64,000 nucleotides of DNA. It comes from Viscum album. Lineage: Eukaryota > Streptophyta > Magnoliopsida > Santalales > Viscaceae. Both the position numbers and the translations under genes were made by a program. The DNA lies in the NCBI GenBank assembly GCA_963277665.1, contig OY728166.1, positions 546,775,219 to 546,839,218 on the forward strand, written 5' to 3'. The notes beneath the pieces are model-generated. The model was not told the DNA's origin and did no database searches. It worked only from the letters and a program-made list of their open reading frames with translations. Position 1 is the first letter of the stretch. Every line of letters begins with the position of its first letter. Shown here one piece after another: positions 1 through 11,440 of this stretch.

Positions 1-410
1 ACCGATGTTAGTTTATTTTTATTTCCACCTATCATGGATGGGTATGATGTTTGATATGATATATATATATATATATATATATTTCATACATCTTCATTCA
101 TTATATAATATTTCTTTTTTAAATCATATTCAATTGTGGATTCAATAACATCACTTGTGTGTACAGTGGACCACCGCCAAGTGAAGCAATGTGATTAATT
201 TCTCACAAACGGTTTAAATGTATATTAAAACGGATATATTTTATGATTATATGTGATATTAATGAAATAATTATGACAATAATGGAATATTTATCATTAT
301 TAAATGATAATATGTCATTTTTATTCTTACATTTTAAACAACACAATGATGATAAACTCAATTGTGTACCTTTAGACTACGACCATCACGAAATGATGTG
401 ACTATCTTAT
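1..410 (+). repeat. Element A, 5' LTR fragment (first visible part)
   Basis: The window opens inside a long LTR. The first 400 bases align by eye with 14990-15420 (LTR1 of element B) and with 52630-53040 (3' LTR of A). They share the short 'cacttgtgtgtacagtgga' type module at about 151-190 and a second one at about 361-400. An (AT)12 run lies at 59-82. The LTR is cut at about 410 by the gypsy element G1 and resumes at 11441. Assignment to A rests on the nesting logic, because the LTR start lies outside the window. Confidence 0.7.
59..82. repeat. (AT)12 microsatellite
   Basis: An uninterrupted AT dinucleotide run lies inside the LTR of element A. The matching places in the other LTR copies carry only short AT-rich stretches, so it expanded locally. 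Confidence 0.95.
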
Positions 411-3259
411 CATGAAAAAATAGTTTTTCTGAAATGGTGGGCACCATTATAGTGGAAAAGTAATATTAATGGTGGGACAAAAAATGTGGCACTATAAAAG
501 TGACACACTAGAATGGTGTTACACCATATAATGTCCCACCCTTTTCCGAATTTCCAATTTCAAAAGTTTTTCCAATTTTTCCCCTCTTATATCTTAATTG
601 ATGTAAACAGAGTCTCAGGCCTTCCATGGGGGTTTTTCAGGAAAATGAAATAGATATTTTTATATTATTAATATAATAAAATCATAGTGATGTTAGATAC
701 TCAAACAATTTTATATTGATCATGATACCATGTTAATAAATTATGGAAGCACTTCTTACTTTAATATAGGATTTGAATCTTCAAAGATGGGATATTCCCA
801 TCCTAGTGCGTTTTCTATTTCCCCTAGTGATTTTAAAGCCTTCATCTCTGGAAGAGTCATGTGCCTGTGCTAGAGCCCCTCCTACTCAGTTTTCTTGGAG
901 TTTCCAGCTACTCACTTGATCACCTATTCAAAGTTCAAGGAGGAGTTTAAGTCTCCAGTTGTTTCATGTAGAAATTTCTTCTACATTTACATATTTTTTC
1001 ATAATGCGGGGTTGGTGTACTAATGATTCCTTATGAATAATGGCTGAATCATTATTTTACCATTTAATAATCAAGGTAAGGGGATGTTGATGATAGAAAG
1101 ATAACATGACGTGTTATAATAATAGGCACAGAATTGGAGATGTCTTGACGTTGATCACTTGTTTTATTTTCTACAGTTTATTCATATATAGATATTCTGG
1201 TTGTATGTCTTCTAAAATTGTCATCGTTGGTGGTATTTTCATCCACCTAGGTGATGTTCTATTTCGATTAGAATATTGATAAATGGCTATAACAAGAAAT
1301 ATGCTAAATCACGTACACTCGAATAAATTGAAATGGATGCCGTAGGGTGAAAACCTTTGTGTGATCACCCCTATTTATCATGTAGTATTAAATAATAGTG
1401 TTTATAAAATCAGAATGTGTCATGTTTGATAGGTGTGGATGAGTTCTATGTTCTATTTGGGTTTTGTGACATTGTGTGAGTTGTGTGGTTATACAATTGG
1501 GAGAATGGTAACGAGTACAATGGTGGATGAACGAGATGTTTCTAAAGGGTGTGTGGTGTGTGTTAAATAGGGTTGTGGATTAATGTTAGTTGTTGTGGGG
1601 TTGGTTTGTGCGGAAATACATGTGGTCTATTGGAGTCTTAGGTAAAGAGACTGATTGATTGTGGAATGGATTGAATTATAGGTAGTGGGAGTGCCTTTGT
1701 TTTTTTTGTGGATGTGGGGAGATGTTGAGCATTGGGACTATGGTGTGGTAACAAACTTGTTATGCAGAGGGACTGAATTTGTGAATTTTTTGGATAGTGG
1801 GGCTATAGGGACGGGTTGTGGGAGAAGGGTTGTGTGGTATAAATTTAATAAATTATATTTGATAGTGGTTAAACAGTGGTGTGCATTGGGACTAAAATTC
1901 TGTTATTTTCTTACGGTTATGTTTGATAGTTTCCTAGTAGTTCTATAACAATTAATCGAAATCCCCTTAAATAAAAAATGGGAAGTAGTTATATTAAAAT
2001 GGGTTGGAATTACTCATTCTGTTGGGTGTTCTATGATTGGGCATATTGGGAAAACAAAAATAAGTGGAACTTAAGTGTTCATTTTTTTAGTTATTTGATC
2101 CTCATAGGTTGGGATGAGTCTTTGATTACCTATATATGTAAATTATTGTTCCTTGTGATTCCTATTAGCACCACACTCCTATTTTTCAACATATGATGAA
2201 CACCAGCATATCATGGGGGAGGGTGTATTTCCTTAAATCCGGGTGGGAGGATCGATGGCTGGTTACTGACTTCCTACCTAACACACTATTTTAGGATCTA
2301 CCGCTTGATAGTTCTTGGGTTGGCTAACAGGGATTTGTTATTACCATAGTCCCTGATCCTTCTGACAGGTTTGTTGTGGGTGAGAGGCCAAGTTTTATCT
2401 GGCCCAGGATTGTTTTCCTATGTAACTTTGGGACGAGGCCCATGTGTCCTCATGAGAAAGGTGTGGTTTCTATGTCCCACATATCTACGGGTATGATTGT
2501 GTGTGGTTTCAGGCCCAGGTGTGTGTGGGGAGGTTGTGTTAGTCTGATTGATTATTGGAAGAGTGATAGTATCATGAAGTTAGCCATTAGGATTGAGTAG
2601 TTAACCAGTGGGAATGTAGTGCGGGGTACCCAAATTCCAATGTTCTTATACAACTACTTTTACATTAATTATGTTATTTAGTGAGTGTGCCTTGGTGAGG
2701 CTGGGCTTGATAGTACTCCTTGGTAGGCCCTTTGAGGTTTTACAGTTTCCTCCTAGGGGAATTAGTATGTTCCCCAACTCATGCATTGGAATATTTAGTT
2801 ACCCTTCTGAGTATACTTGTATGCTCACCATAGTTATATAAAACTATTTTCAGGTTTCTAGGAGGACATTCAAGACTGTGCTAGACATTACTATTTAAAG
2901 CATAGGGATTAGTGACTATTTGATTTCTTCTCTTTATTGTTGGTACTTTAAATTGGATTTTTTTGAACTTTGTATCAGCTTTAACATTGTAAATTCACAT
3001 GAGAATGGATTTATGATTTACTTTTACATTTAGAATTTTGAGTTTCGTGGGATTTACCATCTTATCTCCCAATACTATTCTATAAAGTGTTCAATTCCTT
3101 CCATTTTGTGTGAGATTTTATCCCCTTGGTAAAAGTTACCACACCAGGGCCTATTGAGGGTGGGACTCGGTGGATCATTATCTCCCCATTATCATAAAGA
3201 ATGAAGGGTGTGGCAGTTTGTTGTCCATTCCCATGTGTTGAGGAAGGCGAGTCATGACA
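411..3259 (+). repeat. G1 5' LTR (5'-truncated)
   Basis: Matches 8598-11440 along its whole length. Easy anchors are 'tttcccctcttat' at about 577 against 'cccccctcttat' at about 8759, 'gtgatcacccctattta' at about 1362 against the like stretch at about 9549, and 'catgggggagggtg' at about 2214 against about 10408. It ends in 'catgaca' just before the primer-binding site. The first roughly 90 bases of the 3' copy have no counterpart here. Short open frames inside it (for example 1685-1948 and 2376-2600) are not conserved in the 3' copy and are not treated as genes. Confidence 0.85.
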
Positions 3260-3262
3260 AAG

Positions 3263-3274
3263 TGGTATCAAAGG
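3263..3274 (+). other. G1 primer-binding site (iMet tRNA type)
   Basis: The 12 bases 'tggtatcaaagg' begin three bases after the 5' LTR end. This is the usual plant initiator-Met tRNA primer site with one or two changes. It fixes the element's + orientation. Confidence 0.85.
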
Positions 3275-3299
3275 GGTGGTTTCGGGTTTACGTTGAGAG

Positions 3300-4620
3300 A
3301 TATAAATGAGTATGGAGTTAGGCACAAGAAGGATTGCATGTGATGGAATGGAAATAATGTTATGTGACCATGGTTCATGAAATAGGTTGGGGAAGACCGG
3401 CTAGGACACATGATTTTAGGTCCCCTGTGATCTTATTGGAGGACTCCAGACCTACCTAATGAGCGACCAAGTGAGGTTACAATGGTTTTAGGGTAGATAC
3501 CCTAGGTAAGATACACACAGCATAATGAATTATGTTCTTGATTGTGTTCGGTGATTTTGGATATTATATAAATGAATAGTCAAAACGAATCTATAAAAAT
3601 TACATACTACCAGGGCATATGAGTTCTATGATTCCTTTTTAGCTACGCCAAATGGATGTCATCCATGAGTGGTAAAAACTTTTAAGGAACGCCAGTTTTA
3701 CTGGGTTGATCAGGGGAGGGTCAATCGAGAGGAGAAGGTTTACTAGTGGCAGAAAACACTTCATGCATTCCTGTGACAGACTCTAGGAAATTATAAGGGA
3801 ATAGTCTAAGGTATAATGATGGGGCGTTGTCTAGTGGATCTTGTGATCACTCTCAACTTGATTGGGGCTTCAACGGAGTACTGGGTTCCTCTGCCAGTGA
3901 TCTATATTCAAGGACCGACACATCAGTAGTGGTCGCTTTACCTTAGGGAGAGGATGGATACCGATATCTCATGGGATGACTTTGAATAGGAGTTTTGGGA
4001 GGAATTCATTTCTGCCACGATAAAGGAATATAAGAGGAAGAGATTATTACCCTCCAATAGGGGAGTATGTTGGAGGAGGGAATCCGACATTCTCTTCAGT
4101 ATGTCGTCACTCCCTTTACATTATTGACATAAATAGTAGTTTAAATGATGGATGGAGTATTAGACAGGATGAACTCACAAGGAAGTGTACCATAAGAAGG
4201 GAATCTGTTGGGTTTGTCAAAGGGTAAGGCTATCAGCAGTAATTCTCCAACATCAGGGCCTTCCATGTTTTGACTAGCATGTAATAGGCCTCAGCAGCTC
4301 CAATTCTAGTCTCATGGTCCTTGCCCTTTTCTCATGGGCTCGGGATAGAGGTAAATTTTCTATGGAGGTTGTGGTAATCTTTAGAACCAGTTACCTGTAC
4401 AAACTCAGTATGGAGGGGGTTGGAAATTCATATCCAACCTCAGCAGCAGTAGTTTCCTAGCTAGTATTTCCAACAGCATGTGCAACAATCTCCCGTTCCA
4501 CTGAAGGTAGATGGTCCAGTGGAGGCCAACCTCAGGGATCTCCTTAAGGACCACGAACATGGAATATTTGTTGATGAAGTCGATAGCAGAGAGGTAGAGG
4601 AGATTGGAATGGGTAGTTTC
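3300..4620 (+). pseudogene. G1 gag remnant
   Basis: Gag is the capsid/nucleocapsid precursor that packages element RNA into cytoplasmic particles. Here it is a relic. A frame around 3955-4060 reads T-D-I-S-W-D-D-F-E, then after a stop E-F-W-E-E-F, followed by a basic Y-K-R-K-R stretch, which resembles the tryptophan-rich core of plant gypsy gag. No continuous frame spans the region; stops come every few tens of codons and frames shift. I could not find an intact zinc knuckle before the protease. The stretch lies between the primer-binding site and the protease, as expected for gag. Assignment is mainly by position and by this one patch. Confidence 0.6.
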
Positions 4621-4639
4621 ACGCCATAGAGGCAGCTGT

Positions 4640-4905
4640 TCTAGTGGGACCAGATGTTGTTCAATGCACGATTTGTCTGTTTAGAACTCTTCCATGTTCT
4701 TCGTTTGATTTAGGATCCTCTCGCACATTTTTTTCACCCAGTCTAGTCCATTCTCTGGTTCTAGACATGGAGAGACTCTCCGTGCCTATGGTGTTTAGTA
4801 AACTACTCGGAGGACAAAACAGTCTATTTGATTTATGTCTGGGATATAGATTGATGTGGGGACCACATCAGTCTAGTGGGGATATTCTTCTTCTATAGAT
4901 GCATC
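4640..4905 (+). pseudogene. G1 retropepsin (protease) remnant
   Basis: An 84-codon open stretch at 4644-4898 reads like the plant gypsy protease. The active-site triad region is D-L-G-S-S (family norm D-S-G/D-T-G), followed by R-T-F-F-S and then the helix-like H-S-L-V-L-D-M-E-R-L-S-V-P-M-V. The enzyme would cleave the Gag-Pol polyprotein. The change of the second active-site residue to Leu, and stops on both sides, make it inactive. RT follows about 250 bases downstream in the expected order. It is one of the two best-preserved frames in G1. Confidence 0.72.
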
Positions 4906-5149
4906 ATTACAATTTTTTCCTGGGAAATTATTGGTTATTCTTTCTATGTTCCATTATCAAATACTTCTAGAAAATAGTTGTGCCATCAAATATGGGTGTC
5001 CAGTGGGTAGCATTCATCGGTGAAAAGAGTTTTTATGTGGGCAGTCGACATGTGGATTCTCTTCATTCTTTTATAGTCATGTTTATAGTGGTTTTTTCAG
5101 ACTTAGAGATGGTGGATGTTCCAGGGGTTGTCAATTAATTCCTAGATGT

Positions 5150-5870
5150 CTTCCCTAAAAAGTTTGTGAATCGACCCCCTCAATGTAATTTTTTGATTGG
5201 GATAGACTTACAACCCAATGCATGTTCGATTTCGATGGCTCCTTATCCAATTACACCTTCTGAGATGAATGACTTGCATATTCCGGTTGACAACCATATG
5301 AAAGGGGGTTTTATCTAGCTGAGTGTGTCACCATGGGGTGCTATTGTATTTTTCCCAAAGAAAAAAGATAGTGTCTTGAGGCTATGAATATAATACTGGA
5401 GACTGAACCAGGTAATGTTCAAGAACTGTTACCCCCTCCTGAGGATCGACAAACATTTTGACTAGTTAAATGGAGTAAGTGGTTTCTCTAATATCGATCA
5501 ATGATCTCGATATTACTAGTTTTGAATGAAGGATAGTGAAATTTAGAAGTCTGGTTTTAGGTGTAGGTATGGGAACTTTTCCTCCATAGTCATTTCATTC
5601 GGCATTAGTAATTAATTTTTTGTGTTCATATGGACTAGGATATATATTTTCCATGAGTTTCCAGACTGGTTTTTCCTCATGTTCATTAATGATATTCTTA
5701 TTTACTCAAAGTCATTGGAGGACCATAATGAGCGTCTATAGACAGTATTGGAGGTCCTCCAATAGAACCATATCTATGAGAAGTTATCCTAGTGAATTTT
5801 ATAAACATGATATGTGCAATTCCTTTGATATGTGGTGTCTTAGAAGTGGATATCAGTGGACCCGTTAACG
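5150..5870 (+). pseudogene. G1 reverse transcriptase remnant
   Basis: The RT would copy element RNA to DNA. From about 5168 the frame reads the connector into RT, including I-D-L-Q-P and A-P-Y-P-I-T-P-S-E-M. After that come K-G-G-F-I-stop-L-S-V-S-P-W-G-A and P-K-K-K-D-S, then K-N-C-Y-P-L-L-R-I-D. After a frame change, the catalytic strand appears at about 5680 as F-I-N-D-I-L-I-Y-S-K-S, where the family's first Asp of the DD pair is Asn. Several stops and at least two frameshifts break it. Length and motif order match a full-length gypsy RT, so it decayed in place rather than being deleted. Confidence 0.88.
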
Positions 5871-5876
5871 ATTTAA

Positions 5877-6480
5877 TTGGTTGTTTCCTGGGAAGTCCCC
5901 AAGAACGTAGAAGAGGATTGCAATTTCCTGGATCTGTTAGGATATTATGAGATGTTCGTACGCAACTTCTCTCAAGTTTCAAATCCACTGAAAATTTTGA
6001 CTATAAAGGACGATTCCTTCATCTGGAGTGATCTTTTTCAGGTAGCCTTTAGTTATCTGATAGGGAAGTTAGTTAGTGCCCTTAATCTTAGGTTTTTAGA
6101 GGAAGGGGTGTTTCTTGAGGTGTTCTATAACACATTAAGTCTAGGATTGCGATGTGTGCTTATGCATCAGTGGGGAGTGTTCTCTTATGGGTCTAGGATT
6201 TTATATCCTCATGAATGTAACTATGCTACCCATGACCTAATGCTTCTAGTAGTCATATTCCCATTGAATGTTTTATAGCATAACCACATCATAGAATTCA
6301 TTTTTGTCCTCACAGACCACAAAGATCATGAGGTATATCTTTTCCCAGAAAGACCTATACATGAGATATCGATGGTGGATGGAGTTTCTCTAGGACTTTG
6401 ACATAGAGATCACTTACTCTCATGAATGGAGAATATGGTGTCTGATACCTTGTGCAAGAAGTCATAGAAGGATGATGTTT
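5877..6480 (+). pseudogene. G1 RT thumb / RNase H remnant
   Basis: A 133-codon open stretch at 5877-6278 is in good register with gypsy polyproteins. It has W-E-V-P-K-N-V, then F-L-D-L-L-G-Y-Y-E-M-F-V (RT connection), then an RNase H-like part with G-L-R-C-V-L-M-H, Y-G-S-R and C-N-Y-A-T-H-D-L. After a stop and a frameshift the domain continues to about 6420 with T-D-H-K, S-Q-K-D-L-Y-M-R-Y-R-W-W and D-F-D-I-E-I-T-Y. RNase H removes the RNA strand during reverse transcription. The usual first catalytic Asp region reads F-Y-N-T, so activity is lost. Confidence 0.85.
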
Positions 6481-6769
6481 CAGAATCCACATATGTTTCA
6501 AAGGAAATGATCTATTTTTTTACTTTTCACATGGATGTTGCGGATGAGAGTTTAAGAGGATATCTATTTAATATAATAGTGCAGTCTTAAATGGTGTGTT
6601 GGGTGGTGGAGTCTTAGTGGGGAGAGTCAGAGGCAGAAGAGATACGTGACTGCATCGAATACAGTGACGCTCCAAAAGGTTTTTCTGAGGATTTTTAGAA
6701 TCAGATGAAGTTCTTTGGGAAGTTTTTTGTCCCATTGGTTATTCACAAGGGAGTTCTACATGAGTTCTA

Positions 6770-7440
6770 TATCTCACCAAAGGTGGTACACCTCGGAGAG
6801 TTTAATAAGTACTATGGCTTGAGGGAGTAGTTATGGTCGCCTAGAGTAAAGCGGGAAATGGTGGATTTTGTGGTAAGGTGCCTAACACATCACAGGTAAA
6901 GGATGAGCATCGTGTATCCGATGGTGTTTTCTAGAACTTAAACATTCCTAAGTGTAAGTGGGAAGAAATATCTTTGGATTTCTTCACAGGACTACCCATG
7001 GATCATGAATTCTATGATGCAATCTGTGTAGTGGGGGATCAATTGACGAAATCATCTCACTTCTTAGAGACCAAGGAGTCGAGCGAAGTGGATGCATTTT
7101 CAAGGAGATATGAGGATAATGTTGTTTAAATACATAGAGTTACAAGATAAATCATCTCTAATACGGACACATGTTTTAACTCATGAGTTTGGAATAGGTT
7201 GCAGCATGATTTTTGGAACCCAACAATACTTTATCACTAATTTCCACCCAAATATGGATGGTCTGATAGAGTGGACCATCCTAATGTTGAAGGATATGCT
7301 GCGAGAATGTGTTCTGGACTTCGTAGAATTGTGGGTACGGAAATTTAGTCACGTAGAATTTTCTTACAATAATATCTATCACTCTACTATTGGTTTGACA
7401 TCGTTGAGAACAATTTACAGAAGACATTGTCAATAACTAC
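6770..7440 (+). pseudogene. G1 integrase core remnant
   Basis: Integrase inserts the DNA copy. An N-terminal zinc-binding remnant lies at about 6850-6910 (V-V-R-C-L-T-H-H). The core begins at about 6955 with K-W-E-E-I-S-L-D-F-F-T-G-L-P, which keeps the first catalytic Asp, and continues to D-Q-L-T-K-S-S-H-F. A 114-codon open stretch at 7092-7436 carries the end of the core: F-H-P-N-M-D-G, then I-E-W-T, then D-M-L-R-E-C-V-L-D-F and V-E-F-S-Y-N-N. The Glu of the D,D-35-E set appears to survive. Stops and one frameshift separate the halves. Confidence 0.85.
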
Positions 7441-8010
7441 GGTGCTTGATAGAGGTTTGGGTGGCAGGTTTTCTTAGCCTAGAGGTCTGAAATGAATTAT
7501 AGATAAGTTTCAGCTAGTGCATGAGATGATGAAGGTGGATCAGGATCGGAAAAGTCATATGCCTATCATTAGATTAGGCCTTTGGAATTCACGGTTGCAG
7601 ACCACGTTTTCATGAAGGTTTACCCTCAACATCGGAAGTAGAGTTTTGAAAGAGGAAGAAAGATATCTCCCTGGTTCATCAGAACTTTAGAGGTGTTGGG
7701 ATGATTTGGTGTGGTCGAATATCAACTGGAATTTCCACCACATTTGGAGAGAAACGATGAATTTTTAATTGTCTCTCATCTCTATTGGGATCTTCACGAT
7801 TACATACATGTCATTGATTGATGATAGTTTAATATCAAGGATAACATGACATTTCCGGAATGAATTGTATTAATTGAGGGTCATGAGGAGATGATGATTC
7901 ATGAAAATACAATTACCTTGGTTTGTGAGCTCTTGATGCAAGGTATCCTTGAGAAGAGTACATGGGAACAAGAAGCACAAATTCATGCCTTGTACCTGGA
8001 TTTATTCTGA
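7441..8010 (+). pseudogene. G1 integrase C-terminal / chromodomain-like tail
   Basis: Continues from the core without a large gap. Readable patches are F-G-V-V-E-Y-Q-L-E-F-P-P-H-L (about 7710), V-S-H-L-Y-W-D-L-H-D-Y-I (about 7770) and, near the end, I-L-E-K-S-T-W-E-Q-E-A-Q (about 7950), closing with L-Y-L-D-L-F and a stop at about 8008. The Trp-Glu block just before the stop resembles the chromodomain-like end of plant chromovirus integrases, which helps steer integration into heterochromatin. That functional reading is from the family and is not shown here. Confidence 0.7.
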
Positions 8011-8502
8011 ATTTTTCTCTTGTATTATACATTGTTCTTTTCTTATGATGTTAATTTTGACCTTGTTTGAAATGATATGGGTTATTTCCATGTTTTCTAT
8101 GTGCCTATGAAATGTCATGATGTGTGGGTAGTGGAGGAAATAATCCCTAATCGAGATGAATATATGTGGATTTGTTAAATTCGAGTGGGTGAGTCAGTGC
8201 CACCCAAAATGGGTAGTATATTTGACATGGAAGAAATAGATCCCTAATTCATGTGTCTCAATAGTGAGACTTCTGGTGGTTGTGTGGTTGTTTGGGATAG
8301 TGGGTCCATAGTTATTGTACATAATTTCAGGACATATATGTCAAGGTGGTGTTATTGGATGTCAAGGATTTCACTAATGTTTTATAATAACACATGGTGG
8401 TTTATCCTTGAGAGGTATCTCATGAGGTGGTTGTTCGGCCCCCTCTTCCTTATGATATAGTTATGAATTTTTTAGTATGAGAATACATTCCGAGGTATCT
8501 GA
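8011..8502 (+). other. G1 3' untranslated spacer
   Basis: About 490 bases between the end of integrase and the 3' LTR. No coding patch was recognised; a 69-codon open frame at 8251-8460 looks incidental. The last bases before the LTR ('attccgaggtatctga') are a poor remnant of the purine-rich plus-strand primer. Confidence 0.6.
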
Positions 8503-11440
8503 TGTAATAACCCGGATTTCCATGGGGCATTCCATTTTTAAAATCTAGTGCCTGTAGTGTTTGTGGGGGACACAATGTTTTGTTTTTGGGGGTTTTCCGA
8601 AAAAATATTATTTCACCGAATAGTTTCACTAAAATGATGGGATTGAAATTGTATCAAACCAAAACAGTGGCACTATTATAATTCCTCACTGAAATATGGA
8701 ACACCAAATAGTCTCTCACCCTTTTTTGAATTTCCAGTTTCCCAAGATTTCCCAGTTTCCCCCCTCTTATGTCATAGTTTATGTAAACGGTGTCTTAAAC
8801 CTTCCTTGTGTATTTTTAAGGGTTTTTAAAAGGATATTAGTTACATCTTTAAGATCTTAATATCCCCAGAAATTTGAGATTCTAAACATGTGTGATCTTG
8901 TCCATGATCCCATGTTAAATACTTTGGAAAACATTTATTTTATTTATATAGGCTAAGACCTTTCAAAGTTGGAATCTTTTTTTATTTGTATGTTTTCAAT
9001 TTCTCCTTTGAGTGTTTAGAGACTTTCTCCCTAAATCAGTCATGTTCCTATTCTATATCCACTCCTACTCATCTTTCTTGGAGTTTCCTGCTACTCGTGA
9101 AATACCCTATTCATGAATCAAGGAGGAGTTTTCGACACCTGTTGTTTTAGGTAGGGAATACTTTTTCCTCTATTTAATTGTGCAGAATATGTGGTGGGGG
9201 TACTAATGATTCCATAAGAAGAACCAATGAACATTTTTCTTTAACAAGTAATAAATAAGGGACATGGAAGTTGATGATAGAAATATAAAAATACCTATTA
9301 TAAAAATAGGGAAACAATTGAAGATGGGATGACATTGATTACTTGTTTTAATTGTTATATTTGATTATTTTATGTTTGATATGGTTGTATTCCTTCTAAA
9401 AACCATGAATGTTGTTTGTATTTTTTTGTAAACTAATTTTTTTCTATTTCTTTGAGATGCTTGATAAATGGATATAACATGAAATCATCTTAATCACGTA
9501 CACTCAGTTAAAATTAAATGGATTTTCTAGGATGAAAAACCTCATGCAATCACCCCTATTTGTAAAGTGGAAATCAAGTATCTCTTTTACCAAATATGAA
9601 TATATCCTTTTTGATAGGTGTGAATGAGTGTTTTTTTCTGTTGGGTTTTGTGACCTTCTGTGAGTTGTCTGGTGGGGTTGTTGGGAGCACAGTTATGGGT
9701 ACATGGGTTGAATGAGTAGTTGGTTCTATGAGGTAGGTGTGGGATATGTGTGCAGTAGGGATACATGTTAATGGTAGTTGTTTGTTTTTTTTATGTGGGT
9801 GGTACATGTGTTGTGTTGGACTCATATGTTGAGAGACTGATTGATTGTGGAATGGATGGACTTGTAGTCAGTGGGACTACCTCTGTATGTGTAGTGGTCG
9901 TGGAGAGACATTGGATAGTGGGACTACGGTGTGGTTTCGAATATTTTATATAGTGGGACTAAATCTGTGAAATGTTTAGGTAGGTGGGCTGTAGGACTAG
10001 GTTTTTGGGGAAGGAATTTCTGGTATAACATAGAAGAATGATAATTGATTGTGTTTGAATGGGGGCGTACAGTGGGATGGAAATTTTGGTTTTGGTATTG
10101 TTTTAGTACGGTTATGGTTTTTAGTTGACTGATATTACTGGAATAATTAAGGTGAATCCCCGTATATACATAAATGTCATATGGTGAAATTAAAAGTTGT
10201 TGGGATTAATTTGGCAGTGGGTGTTTTGTGGTTGTGAACATAGTGGTAGTAGAAAAAGTGGTACATATGGGATCATTTTTTTGGTTGTTCAAAACACATA
10301 GCTTGTCCTAAGTGTTTGATTACTTATACATATAAATTTTCGTTCTTTGTGATTTATATATTCACCCCACCTTTATTGAGAAAAATGTGTCGAACACCCC
10401 CCATATCATGGGGGAGGGTGTCTCTCCCAACATCCTAGTGGGAAGATGGATTTGATGGTTACTAAATACCTTCTTCACACCACGTTCTATGATCTTACAA
10501 CTCGAGCATATTTGAGTAGTCTATAATGTCTTAAGGCCCACCAGAGTCCCAAATCCTTTCGGTTGATTTATTTTGTATGAGAGGCCTATGTCTCTATGAG
10601 ACAAGATTATTTCCCCACATATCTTCACAATGAGGACTATGAGTTTTTGGGCGAGAGGTGTAGTTACTGTGGCCTAGGTGTTTGTGTGTGGTTTGAGGAC
10701 CATGTGTACATGGGTATTTTATGGCAGTGGGACTACATATGGGATAATTGGTAGCATCAAGAAATTATCCATTACGAATGTGAAATTAACTGATGGGAAT
10801 GTGGTGTGGGGTACCCAAATGTCGTTTTGATTATACAACACATTTACATGACATACGTTATTTAGTGAGTGTGATATGGTGACACTAGGATGGTTAGTAT
10901 TCCTTGGCAGGTGCATTGAGGTTTTACTATTTTCTCATAGGGACACTAGTATGTTCTCCCACATGTGAACGAGTGGATATAGATTCCCTACTGAGAATAC
11001 ATGTATGATCACCCATCATATATAATTTGTTTAGTTTTCCATGAATAATTTGATGACCGTTCTGGACTTTAATATCTTGAGCATCAGGATTAGTTTTCAT
11101 TTAATCTTAGCCTATTTTTTTTGGTACTTTATGGGGTATTTTTTTATACTTTGTATCAGATTTACCTTTGAAAATGCATTTGGGAATGGATTTTGGCTTT
11201 AATTTTATTTTAATATTTGGATTTCAAGGGATTTACAATCATATCTCATTATTGTTTTTAAAAATACTAATTCCTTCCATTTTCTGTGAGATTATACACC
11301 CTTTGTGCTCATCTCTACTCTAGATACAATTGAAGCCCATACTCGGGGGGGGGGGGGTATTATCCCTCGTTCATCTTGGTGAATAAAGGGTGTGGAAGTT
11401 TTTTGACCCCTCCTTTATCTTAAAAAGGTAGTTCATGATA
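8503..11440 (+). repeat. G1 3' LTR
   Basis: Starts with TGTAATAACCC, a typical start for plant gypsy LTRs, and ends in 'catgata' opposite the 'catgaca' that ends the 5' copy. It is about 2.94 kb. It is strongly diverged from the 5' copy, with many substitutions and small indels, so the insertion is old. It contains a run of 13 G at 11345-11357 that the 5' copy lacks. Element A's LTR resumes directly after it. Confidence 0.85.

Larger units (their letters stand above)
411..11440 (+). mobile_element. G1: decayed Ty3/gypsy (chromovirus-like) LTR retrotransposon
   Basis: A complete but inactive gypsy element. It has paired LTRs of about 2.9 kb, an iMet-type primer-binding site, then gag, protease, RT, RNase H and integrase in the Ty3/gypsy order, with a C-terminal tail that resembles chromovirus integrases. 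Every domain carries stops and frameshifts. It is inserted in the 5' LTR of element A. The first roughly 90 bases of its 5' LTR are missing compared with the 3' LTR, so no target-site duplication can be read. The long LTR and the integrase tail suggest the Del/Tekay side of the plant chromoviruses, but this lineage call is an inference. Confidence 0.88.

Noticed and set aside
1685..2600. Several short frames in the G1 5' LTR as coding
   Set aside because: They lie wholly within an LTR, and the 3' LTR copy has stops or shifts at the same places.
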